64,000 bases of DNA, from assembly GCA_963576735.1 (NCBI GenBank), contig OY755170.1, positions 27,636,875-27,700,874 on the forward strand. Reading direction: 5' to 3'. Numbering within the stretch: the first letter of the stretch is position 1; every line of letters starts with the position of its first letter. A model generated the notes under the pieces. The model saw only the letters and a program-made list of their open reading frames with translations, made no database searches and was not told the origin of the DNA. The position numbers were made by a program, and so were the translations under genes. This document shows, in pieces, positions 41,501 to 54,400 of this stretch. Source of the DNA: Bedellia somnulentella (Eukaryota; Arthropoda; Insecta; Lepidoptera; Bedelliidae).

Positions 41501-44500
41501 ATCGCTACTTCCATTAGTTTCGATAAACCCTCATTATTGCGCCCATCGAGCAGAAACTATATATTGATTGTTTGTTTTTCGTTTGTTATCGGAAAAACTA
41601 ATTAATACTTATAACGCCTTGGATATACGAATTGCAAAAAGACTTATTATTTGTGAAGGAATTAAGTTAAATGATACATTACTTCAATATAAACACTGTC
41701 TTCTTGGAATAAAACATTCATTTTTATATATCGACGAATTTATATGAAGCTCGAGAGGTTTACCAGGATCGTACGAAGTGGCGATTGATAGTCTCTGCCT
41801 AACCCAATGTGAACTATATGTATGAGTTTGCTGATGTGGCGTGTATTCACAACACAGTTTAGGGTATTTAGGTTTTTTTTATTAATAGGAAATATTATGA
41901 ATAATACGCTATTGGTTTTAATATTAATTTATTTTCATCTTATACGATATTATTTGCGAAAACTATCCGATGTATTTCTTTTTAATAAAACCGCTTGGAC
42001 GTATCGTAATATCCATTTTGTTGGAGCGCGGTCGTTTAGCCTGGATTCAATTATGATGGGCGTTAATTTGGTTAAGGGAGGTGTGTCGTGGAGTGTCGCT
42101 ACACCTCCTTAGTAATCTAACTATCTTAATTGCACATTTTACCTGATATTTCAGCACGTGTAAATGCGGTATGGCTTTCGAGCAAAATTCCATCAAGCGG
42201 TAGAGTGAACTACCCCCGATGATTTGCTTATCCAATAGCATACATACTCTTCTACCCGTGTAGAATCCCAAAAATATATGGTTAGATATTGGTTCCGATC
42301 CGTCGAGATTGTCAGTGAAAAAGACCCAGCCCCTTAGTCACGTCATCCGATAGGATAACAGGAACCTGTTGCTTTTAAGGATAAATCGCATTTCGTAGCA
42401 TCGTCGATGAAACGCTATTATAAGCCGACACCACTTAGTTCTAAATTGTATCAATATGGCTCCCCGTCTTCAATTGCTATCAAGGCTGCAGTCGATCCAT
42501 ACCTTTGTTGCACAGATAACACGTCACAGTAGTCGTTAAGCTGCGATAGTATTCTATTTTTGTTTTACTATTTTACTTTTGCGTGTGTTCTCTGAGATCA
42601 ACATATCGCCCTATGTATAAGGAACGTATGGGGGACGATCAAATTGATTGAAATTTTATTGTCATAGATATTTAGTCAGTCCAAAAAACTTTTCAGCCAA
42701 AAAAATAAGAGGTCCATTATGGAACCACCCAGTTCTTTCTGCAACATATGGAACTGAAACATTAGTGGTTTATCTCGTTTCCTGAATGTCGGAAATATAT
42801 TGAAGGGAATCGAACAAGGCATGAGATTGTATTCATAGCATAAACCGGCGATAAGTTTGTCCTTTTCATATAGTTCTATCACGTAGGTACGGTACACTGT
42901 TCCGACGAAATGGTTTTCCTGATGGCATAACATCACATGACATTTATATGAAAGGTCACCTCTGCCCCCTCGCAAGAAATTTACAATTTAAGGAATTTTC
43001 TATTTCACGGTGTCATGGCTACTTGGGCCGCTTCCAAGAACGAACGAAAAGTACTTGGAAAGGAAAGTTTTGGACAAGATAGTACATTATTACATAGCGT
43101 AACTCAAATTTATTTGGACTCCGCGCCCTTAACATCACGTGACATTAATCCCACCCGGTGTTGATGATCTCACTATGTTTTCCGTCACCATTAACATTAA
43201 CTAATTAACACTAGTAGCATGAGGCTTGTGAGAGCGCATATCTCACACGAGAAGTGAGATACTGACAGATTGCTCATATAAAATTTGACAGTATCTCACT
43301 GACAATTTGATTTTCTCTCTCTCACGCCCATGCTACGGGGCATGTTAAATTAACCACACATAAGATTTTTAACCCAATCCTCTTTGCATGTGAGGCGGTG
43401 GTGCTCCCGACCGTGCTACCACGGCTTTATTATTATTACTATTTTTTAAACAATCCCCCTCTATTAAACATCAATTTGATCCTGAAATTTATTTTTAAAA
43501 AAGGCCTCGTGGCCGTCTAAAATATATACGCCGTGAGTTTATAAAGATAGTATTTGGCCATCTTCATTTCTTTGTCATTGAAATTCTTCATCTTCGAAGG
43601 TGTTTTTCAATGAAAATGAGGGAAAACAGGAAGTAATAAGCTTAGACCGGCTAAGTTGTAAGGCGTGTAGGTGATTTCTTAGGTAATGTCTCAGGGAGGG
43701 TAGGCCTTGCTTGCAACGTATTGACAAGCTCCTCTTTTCTGTTGTATTTTGATGACGGTTATAGGTAAACACAAGTTGTCGTCGTTGCTTGTCTATCCGC
43801 AGCATAGATTCTTGTTAATTCCGGTCTAATGTCCAATCCATGTTTCGCCGACAGTTATAAAGCTAGAATCATATCACAAAGTGCGAAGTTTTAACGCAAT
43901 GCTGCTTGATTGTGTGAAATGTCGCCATTTCCTAAATACAAACATATACTTATGGCTCTACTGGGTCGGCGGAGCTTTAGAATTACTAATTTGTCTGCCA
44001 ATTTTGGAAGTTTAGTGTGGAAAAGTTCTTAAAATGAAGGATGGTTCATGATTGGTCAGCCACATCGTCCAAAAATAACCTAAAACCCTGAGTCGCTTCT
44101 AACAACACACGCGGGGTATGTGTCATATCTTAAACAAATTTATTCGCCGACCTTTGAGAACAAGTGGTTTCACTATTAAAGCGTTTGATGACGAATGACG
44201 ATTTGATATGAAACCCGAGATCTACTGTTCTGGTATCATCACGGAGCAACTTTCTGCCGTGCTTGAACAACGGCTCCGATGTTCGATCGTATATATCTCT
44301 CTCTACGTTTTGTTTCTCTGTGTAAGGTGTTTTATGACTGTATTCTATTTTCATGAAATGGATATCTCTGGCATAGTGACATTTACATTTACTATTGAAT
44401 TACAGCGTAATGATGCTGATGACATGAAACATGATAATACCCACAATTAGTGCTGTAATGCGCAAATCAGTAATACTTGAATGTACTTAGGCTGAAAACT

Positions 44501-45938
44501 TTTCAGACGCCCCTCGAACATACATACATTCATGCCTTATATTCCATTAGGGTAGGCGGAGACTATTTATAGCCTCTTTACAGGATCCTGGCAAACCTCC
44601 CTAGCTTTACTTCCATATAAATTATCTTTTCATACATGCTTTTTCTTCTGCACACATAGTATGCTTGCTTTATTGAGCATATCCTCCCTGGTCGTCCCCT
44701 ACTGATGCATCTGATGTTCCGGTGTTTTCATGTCATATGTTCGTAATATAATGTGCTTCTGTAGCTACTACTTCTAATACGCAAACATTAAAATTATACG
44801 CATAAATATTTTACTCATAGTTATTAGGTTGTTTTTAAGTACTGCTTAAAATCTAAGTAAGTGTAATTATCCTTAAATTGATTTTAAAAAAACTTCGCTT
44901 GTGCATTAAAACAATAATTATTTAAGCGTACCATAATTTCGCCAATGTTATTTCCATTAAAATTAATTGCAAGTATTTATTATTGCACAGCTAGATAAAT
45001 TAAACAATCGTGAAATCAAGAATGTTGGAAAGATGAATTACAAAGAATACAGCTACCTACCTAACAGAACAATGATCTCGGTTGAACTTTTGTGTTCGTT
45101 AAAATCAGCGGTATCGATTGACGCCGTACAAATACTGCAAAGTTTCGCCCTTAGCGAACGGTAACAAGTCTGAAAAGTTGTTAAAAAAAGTTTGTTGAAG
45201 AAGCTCCTCTTTCGAGTGCTCGTTTAAGTTAAAGTTTTTCGTCAGCAGCATTCTTACGGGTTCATCCAATGCTGCGAGCGGCAGGCGCGGCTGTTCTTCC
45301 ACTTCAGCCAGTTCAGCGGCAACATCGAGCACCTGAAGATCGGCGACCCGGTGGAGTTCGAGATGACGTACGACCGCCGCACCGGCAAGCCCATCGCCTC
45401 CACCGTCACCAAGATTGCGCCGGAAGTGGTACGTATCTAACACATGCTTGTAGCTGTTATCATTATCCTGATTGACCTATCTCTAGCGACCGCGATTGTG
45501 TCGCGAGTTGCAATATTGTCGCTGTAAAAATGCATACAAATTTATGACACTGACGGTGACACAATCGACAGTCGCAAAAAATATATAAGCAGGAGGCCGA
45601 TTCACGTGGCTTCCTTAATCTTCCTAAAAAACTGTTTATATAAAAAGACTAGCTGACCCGACAGACTTCGTACTGTAAATTTGCTTATGCCAAACTTAAG
45701 GCGTTTTTATAAAAAAAATGTTATGGGTGTTCCACCCTTACAACACAAACTTAGCGGTATGAAAAATAGATGTTAGCCGATTCTCAGACCTACTGAATAT
45801 GCATGACAAAATTTGGCCAAAATTGGTAAAGCCGTTTCGGAGGAGTACGGAGACAAACATTGTGACACGAGAATTTTATATATTAGAGATTTTTGAAAGA
45901 AATAAATATATAAGAAACCTTAAGCCAAAAATAATAAT

Positions 45939-46010
<72 letters not shown>

Positions 46011-49000
46011 ATAATAATATTATAAAGCTGAAGAGTCTGTTTGTTTGAACGCTAGGATCTCAGGAACTACCCAATCAAATTGAAAAAATATTTTTGTGTT
46101 GGATAGTCCATTTATTGAGGAAGGTTTTAGGGTATATATCATCACGCTGCGACCAACAGGAGCAAACTATCAGCGAATAATGTTGCAAAATCTATACTTG
46201 TATTTGTATTTGAACGGGTAATTTTTTCGCAAGTCGACGTCTTTTGTGCGCCTGTTTTGCGTGATGAAGGGATGGCACTACTCTAGCCATCCCAGCTCAC
46301 CAAGGAAGTTCAGGATCCCCCTAATATCCTTGAACACCTCAGGGAGCGACCTGGCGTCACCCAGGTGTGTTACCCTGTAATCCGCTACGCCTGTACACTC
46401 GAGGAGCACGTGCGCAGCTGTTTCCTCCTTCTCCATGCATGCTCTGCACAAAGGGCTATCTGTAACACCTAAAGTAAACAAGTGTTTGTTAAAAGGGCCA
46501 TGCCCCGTGAGGGTGGCTGTGATCCAACTAATTTGTTTTTTGTTAAGTTTAAATAGTTTGTTAGTAAGTTTCTTGTTGAACCTGGGTAAAGCTGTTTTGG
46601 CTTGACTGCAGCCGCTTTCCGAGGACCAACATGCGTCCCACTTACCTCGTATGGCCTTACGGACTATCATCATAATATATATAATCTATACTAATATTAT
46701 AAAGCGAAGAGTTTGTTTGTTTGAACGCTAGGATCTCAGGAACTACCCAATCAAATTGAAAAATTCTTTTTGTGTTGGATAGTCCATTTATTGAGGAAGG
46801 TTTTAGGCTATATATCATCACGCTGCGACCAACAGGAGCAAACTATCAGCGAATAATGTTGCAAAAACGGGGATAATTATTCATACTAAGGCTTCCGTTG
46901 TGTGCGCTGCGTAAACGGTTTAAGTTACCCAAAAAAAATATGTATTAAAGAATTATTTCTCTTTAAATGATCTAAAAAAATGCCCGCGACAGTATATGTC
47001 TAACTTTTAAGTTTCACTTACTATAACCATTTTTATGGTAAATAAATTTGGTCGAATTTAATGCATAATTGCCATAATGTTTTATCAACATAATATTAAT
47101 CTTTATCCAAATAAATATGTTGTTGATTGAGACTATTTAATTGAGAACAAAATTGTCCTTGACATCACTTCATTTAAATAAACATCTTAGAAGATAATAC
47201 AATTTTTAAATTACTCCGTAACAAAATTTACACGCGTGCATGAAGCGCAAGACAAGACGCTGCGCTCTGGCCGGCGAGCGAGGTCACCTGCGCGAGAATC
47301 CTATTAATATTATAAATGTGAAAGTTTAGATGTTTGTGTGTTTGTAGCTAAATGAAGACGAATTCACAGAAGGTATTTAAAATAAAATTTACAGGAAGCC
47401 AGATAATGATCCCAATTAACACAATAGGACACTTTTTATCCCAGAAAAATTAAGAGATCAATAAATTTTCTTAAAAAATTGTTAAACAGACTAAGAATCA
47501 ATGCTCAGCCGAAACTACTATACTTATAAACTTAAAATTTATAAAGTGAAAGAATTGTGAGGACACTATGAAAAACACCTTTTTTCTCATCGCATGACAG
47601 AGATCCTCAACAGGAGGGCAATTCTCGCAAGTTCGATATCATTACTATCATAGAAATTATATCAAGTGTTCAATGTCATGTGAAAAATATCACAAAGTGA
47701 AATATATTTCTATTGATAGATTGAAACTGTATTCTCGCACACGGTAGTAATTTTTCCTTAGACATTAAAGAACGAAGACCGAAATCCAACCAACCAACCG
47801 AACCAAGCGAATGAATTGAACGAAAGGTCAGTTTAACTGTCATCTTAGATATGAAAAGGTCTTCATATCTGTCAATATTTTTACTCGACATTGGCGAAAT
47901 GATTGTGGCAAACACGATTGAAGCCACCTTTAAAAATTGAATATTGAATTTGTCAATATTTACATATGTTTTGGTCTTTGAGTAGTGAAGTATATGGAGT
48001 TAACATAAAGTGCATAAAATCCTGCCTATTTTTGAAACCAAAATGGCCGACTAGTGTTGGCCAGTAATCGATACTTTTTATCGATAATATTATAGCTGAA
48101 GAATTTGGTCGTGCTAACCCTAGGATCTAGAAAAAAATAATAGATATTTAGATTTCTGCATTGGGTGGTCCATCAACATAAAAATGGTGATTACGATTCG
48201 TGCTTCAAAAAAACTTAAAGTAATTGCTGAAACATAGTAGCTATGGCTAATACACGTATTTTTTTTAAAGAAAAAGTGTCTTTCTCATGTTAAATCTGAT
48301 ACAGCCTAAATCATGCAATCCGTACATGTGACTTTGAGGGCGTAAAGTCAGTAAATAATTAAAAAAAACGAGCGCTTGTTTGTAAATAGTGGGTTTACTG
48401 TTTTTTATTCTATTAACCTTCATTTATTGCGCCATTTGTTGGCTTGTCAAAAACCAGAATGAACAGCAGCGGTAACAGAAATAGCCATTTCAAGAAATAA
48501 AATATTTGTATTTTTCATTATTAATAATTATTATAGAAATGTTAATAATTATTATTATAGAAATATTAATAATTAACTCTTAATAATTAAAAATTAACAC
48601 TTTATTCTCACTTCTGGACGTATAATAATACTTAAAAAATATTTAAAAGCAAATCTAAAACTACTTATGTAACAGGTAACAAAAATAATTAAAAAAAACA
48701 AATGATACTAAAACCTTTCAGTTAGAAAATATTATTTAACTTTATTAAATAAACCTCACTGTCTAAAATCATGTTCCATTTAACAAAAACATCTAGCATA
48801 ACTGGCAAAATAAAAGAAAAATAAATTCTAAAGCATCTGCTACTGAATTGCTAAGCAAAATGAAGTGAACATATATTTATTATGTTTATGTTTGGTCTAA
48901 TATTTTCCTTTCCGATTGCTTCTAGCCATTTTCGCCTTTTGGATTCATTTTTGGGAAGTCTGAAATGAGAAGTTTTTTTTCATATAATATCGATATAATA

Positions 49001-51425
49001 CATCGACGATAGTAAAAAAACATCCCTATCTTGAACATAACCTTAAACTTAAATTCAATAAATCTATATCAAATTGTATTGAAAACTCTGTAAATACACT
49101 TCACTGTGTAAAATTCAGTATCCCATTAAAGTAGGATTAGCTATAAATGCTATATGAGTCTGCTATATGATGCTATAAAGAATAAAATCACAATAATAAT
49201 AGTCGATTTATTAGTTTTCCCATTTCTTACCGGTGAATTGTCAAATTAGGTCGATTCCTGCTTAAATATGCTCCACAGGCTAGAATAGAACACTTCACCA
49301 TTTTTAACAGAATTTCAGCACTATACCACTGTTTATTTCACAACTAATTGTTATTTTTCTACAAAATTTCAATGTTTACAAACAAATCAAACCATAGACA
49401 ACAAAAAACTTTGAAACTAAAATGGCGGATTCATCCACGAATTCTATATATAGTTATGTATAAGATTCTTGTGGCCAGCATCATTAAAATGGTGTTGGTA
49501 TTAATGACACCCACAAAAATACTATCATCAGACAGAGACAACAATAGCTAATCATTTCGTCAAACACAATTTTGACAGAAAAGCTTATATAGAACATTAT
49601 GTGATCTCCATATAATTCACTACTCAAAGGTTTTGGTTTGTTTCAATTTTCCTTTAAGTGTACTTTGCCGGTAACTAGCAAAGTCTGAATTCCCAAATGG
49701 ACCATCCGACAACCGAATTTAGTTTTTGAAATTTTATTATGGAAAAATAAAATATTTTTACATTTTAATAATATAATTAACGTTGATCCAAGTAGATATT
49801 ATTTACAACTTCTAAGACTATTTGATCTATGATCCATTTAATATATTTACCTACATTTAAGTTTTCTATCTATAAGTATTCAAACAAAATTTGAAAACAA
49901 AATGGCTACCGTTCGCACGACATCTTCAAATATCATCATATCGTCTGATCGTGACCACACGATATCATCCTTTGATATATATCATCATATCGGCTGGTTT
50001 TCAATAGAAAAATATCGATCGGATGGAGTGAGAATAGCTCAAGTCAAATATCGATCGCAAAATATCACATAAGTGATAAATATCGAAAGTGATATAATAT
50101 CTACCGTGTGAGAATTGCCCTCCAGGTCAGTTAAATATTTCAGTTTGACGACGTGAAAGTCTACACTTTTGACAGTACGAAGTCTGTGGGGTCAGCTAGT
50201 ATACATATATATAGAAAAAATGCGATGTAAATACAAATAAAAATTGGGAAATTATAAGACGGGCGAATAAAATAGAATTTTACGACTGATGGTGACACAC
50301 TGTTTTAATAACTTGAGCGGTATGTATTTGAGTAAGCGAAAAAATAACTTAACGAACGAAGAATAACGATTAATAAATTCAGAACGAGCTTACAAAAAAA
50401 AGGTTGCGATTAATCTATTTCAGATAATAAAATTTTATTTGAGAGACTTCATTACTAAGTGAGCGACTGGATATACAAAGAGGGCAACTTAAATATTAAT
50501 ATTCCTTCGGTTTTTTTTCAAGTGAGGTTATACATAACGTACTACCATGGTATACCATCTCATACAAAATGTTTTTAGTTAGGTACTACTTAAAAGTTGA
50601 CTTTGGGCAAAATTATTTAAGCTGCTTTATTAATGGTTATAGTTACTGATATTCTATTTGAGTGCATAGGTTGTTTTATTTTAATACCATTTTTAATGAA
50701 AACTATAGACTATTTAACCCTGGCGTGGATTGCATATGTAATCCTAATCAAGTTGCGATTGTCGCCAATCGTCAAAAAAATATTCATGAAAATGTTAGTA
50801 TCTCAGGCTTAAAATTGATGGCACCACCATCGCAGCTCTTTTCACCCCTTTAATAAAGAAGTTCTTTTAAGTTGACTGAAGCATCCAATTTTATTTTTAT
50901 TAATTTTATTTAAATAAATGCCTATTAATTCATTTTTTCAGATTTCAATGTTTCATTTAATTAGACTACCCTTAAATTTGAATAATAAAATTTCTTAGCT
51001 GATAGAATCGTGTTTCTTTACATAATTATTTCATAAGAAAACTCTTAATACTCTGCTCATTATTGTATCTTTCAAAGTGGTTTTTGTACTCGACACACTT
51101 AATTTAAGATATAATGCCGCTCAGTATAAGAATTACAATCGTCAAATATTGAAAAAAATTCAGGACGTAACGTTGACACTCAAACAAAGGTTAGGTCGCT
51201 CCAATATTATGAAGCTTCTCATTTTGTTTCTTAAGTAATTCAGATTAATGTTTGTAAATTGCTGTTTCTGTTTTTTCTCGTCACTCACTGTCAGTCGCTC
51301 ATTTAGACATATTAATACCTAAATTAATGAATTATAAAACCAGCCGTTAAAATATAATTTTTGCAACTTTAAAATATGTAATGTAAATGTTAAATAAAAT
51401 TTATATGTGTCAATATTTACAATTA

Positions 51426-51461
<36 letters not shown>

Positions 51462-54400
51462 GTTATATATATATATATATATATATAACATAAACATAAA
51501 CGTTCACGCCGTTTATCCCCGAAGGGGTTGGCAGAGGTACCAATACTCCTGAACTCACATGGCAAGCGCCATCTAGTTTCCAGAGAAGGTACCCACGTTT
51601 TGCTTAGACAGTGTACTCACGTGATAGGGGGCAGGCCTATCGCCGTTTTGTACGAATTCACTGTCACATGACTAAGTACAACTCAGCCATGTGGGTTTCC
51701 TCACGATGTTTTCCCTCACCGTTAGCAACCATGATAAATTAACCACACATATGACTTTAGAAAAGACAAATTGGTGTAGGCCCGTCCCAGGATTGGAACT
51801 CACGCCCTTCTGTTTTTCGGGCGGGTGTTCTACCCACTGGACTATCATGTCGCTTATATATATATATATTATTATTTATAAGCTCATATCAAAACCTATT
51901 TTTATAAGTTTATATTTAGTTTAGTTTAACTAAACCTTAGAATATTTTGCTTGAGTATAGATATAAGTTAGATAAGTAAGGAAAGAAGCGGGTCATTCCC
52001 AACACAAGTACTTTTTTTTTAATTACTTCCTGGGAAGACTCCGGTGATGTTTCAATTGTTATTTTGTGCAAATAAATATATTTTTATTTTGTTATTTTTA
52101 TATTTGGTGTTAGATACAACATTTACTAGTATATGAAATCCCGTCAAGTAGACTATTATAGCGGTACATGTAGTTGTATGTGTGTATGAGTGGCATGGTT
52201 TGGTGTGTCAGGTGCTGAGCGAGGCGCGCGTGACGGGCACGGTGACGACGGAGGTGAAGGGCGAGGGCGGCGGCGACAGCACGGGCCGCATCTCGTACGA
52301 GAACCGCGGCGAGTGCTTCTTCCTGCCCTACACCAAGGACGACGTGGAGGGCAACGTGACGCTGCGCACCGGCGACGCCGTCTCCTTCCAGATCGCCACC
52401 AACCAAAGGTACACACGCTGGACTAATCGTTACATACTATTTATTAGACACACGCCATTAAAAAATATATAAAAACAACAAATCATAAAATTGCCATTTC
52501 TTAATTCAAATTACAATTCGCATTTTATCTGAAAAGGTAGACAAGTGGCCTTCCGAATTTGTAAAAAAATTCGGAGGTAGAGAATGCAAGCACTACTTAA
52601 AAGTGTAAAAGAAACAAAGGCAGCTATTGTTACTAAAAATACAAAACTGCACTCAGTTGACTTGATTGACTGAGTGTGTGTGTGAGTTTGTTGGTGGATG
52701 AGTGTGGATGCATGTGTGTGGGTGTATGCGTGTGTGCGTGTAAATGTCAAATGTGATGTCTGTGTTGCTATAAAAGAGTCAGTTTTGCACCAATAAAGTT
52801 CTCTGTTTCGCCGTATGTCGACTGTTTCAACCAGCACGTCAATCTTTTCCTGAGCTCATGGCGATTTATTTCATTTATGTTCAATATATAGGAAAGTTTG
52901 TAAATTTAGCTCCCGTTGGGTTGTGTTAGGTTCACGGCCTTAGCATACCTCTGTAGTTTCATCTACATCCGTCACTTACATACATTCACCTGCCTCTTTG
53001 ATAAGTTTTAAAAAAATACCTAATAAGAAAAGGATAGTATGTTTCTATATTTGTAATGGTTGTTAACAGTGAGAGAGAACATCATGAGGAAAACCTAATG
53101 GCTGAGTTGTACTTAGTCATGCATGTGACAGTGTATTTGTACAAAACAGCGATGGATATACCCCTATCACATGAATACACTGTACAAGCAAAACGTACTC
53201 GGAACACCAGATGACAATGCCACATTAGTGACTCTGCCAACCACTTCAGGAATATTCGGTGTGAACGTTTGAGTCTTTGAGTAATTTCAGTAATGCTTTG
53301 CCAACTTCGTAAGAAGAAATCAATATATGTAATAAATTAACTGTATTGAAATTAGTTTTCTCAACATTTAGTCAAAGGCTTGATTATAAGAAATGTTGAG
53401 TGAGACCCCTTTTATGGCTTCTACGAGAAAAAGCAATTGAGCAATTAAAGTAAAAACGGCTGAAGCCGCAACCACAAGCTGACGATCGAAGTTATTTATA
53501 AAGCAGACTGCGATAAAAAAATAAAATATATCGTTGGTATCTGAATAATTATTACAAGATTTTACTTTTCAATTTGGCTGGAAAAGCTGGAATTAGATGA
53601 CGTTGTATAATTACGATTTTTAATTATGAGTTATTCATGTTAAAATCTAATACTTTTAATTCAGAATTTAGTGAGATTCTATCTGGTAACTATTAAGGCA
53701 ACTACGCCTTTAACATGCTGTAGATGCGGGTTTGCGTATTTTAAACTATAGATTCCATTCCAAACTCATTTAACTACTTATTTAATTTTCACACACACAT
53801 TACACTAACATACACATACCTTTTACCTTATTAAATTATACTTTATAATTTTATATTGGGAGCTTATGGCTGCATTTACAAAATTGTGTTAGTATTGCTG
53901 TGTAGTGTCGGCTTAGAATAGCACTACCCCATTTCTTCCGGTGGGTGTTCGTAAGAGGCGACTAAGGGTATTGGGGCTTTTGAGGTATTTTTGGGCGATG
54001 CGGTTGGAGATCCATCACCAACAAACTTTATTTCACCATCTCTTCCCCACGGAACTTCCAAAAGTGGTTGAGGAATTTCTAATTCCCTAGCTCTGGCTAC
54101 CCCTTCTAGGGATTTATAGCCGTGAGTATATATATGTATGTATTAGTATGTAGATAATTAGATGCAAATAATAAGCTTCCACATACAGTATACCTTGTAA
54201 TCGTAATGTATTAATGTAACAAGTGTAATGAATAAATAAATTAAAATTAAAAAAATACACAGCATTGGACGAGTTATCTTACATAAAGTTTATCTACTAG
54301 GTTCTATTCCTCCCATTGTATTAGATTTAGCAAGGAAGAGAATGCTCGCGTCGTCTTTGTTATGTAATAAATGGTGTAAAAGACAAATTGAATAACAATA

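Noticed and set aside
41256..42112. ORFs of 96-103 codons in CSDE1 intron 2
   Set aside because: AT-rich, hydrophobic by composition, with no recognisable domain or splice context.
43575..43805. Minus-strand 76-codon basic ORF
   Set aside because: No motif and no flanking gene structure; expected by chance at this length.
46011..46866. LTR retrotransposon with two LTRs
   Set aside because: The 180-bp direct repeats lack TG...CA ends, a primer-binding site and a polypurine tract, and the enclosed ORF is LINE-type RNase H on the opposite strand.
52156..52416. Arg-rich and Ala-rich ORFs on the minus strand opposite CSDE1 exon 4
   Set aside because: They are antisense shadows of a GC-rich coding exon; the plus-strand frame has family motifs and correct splice phase.
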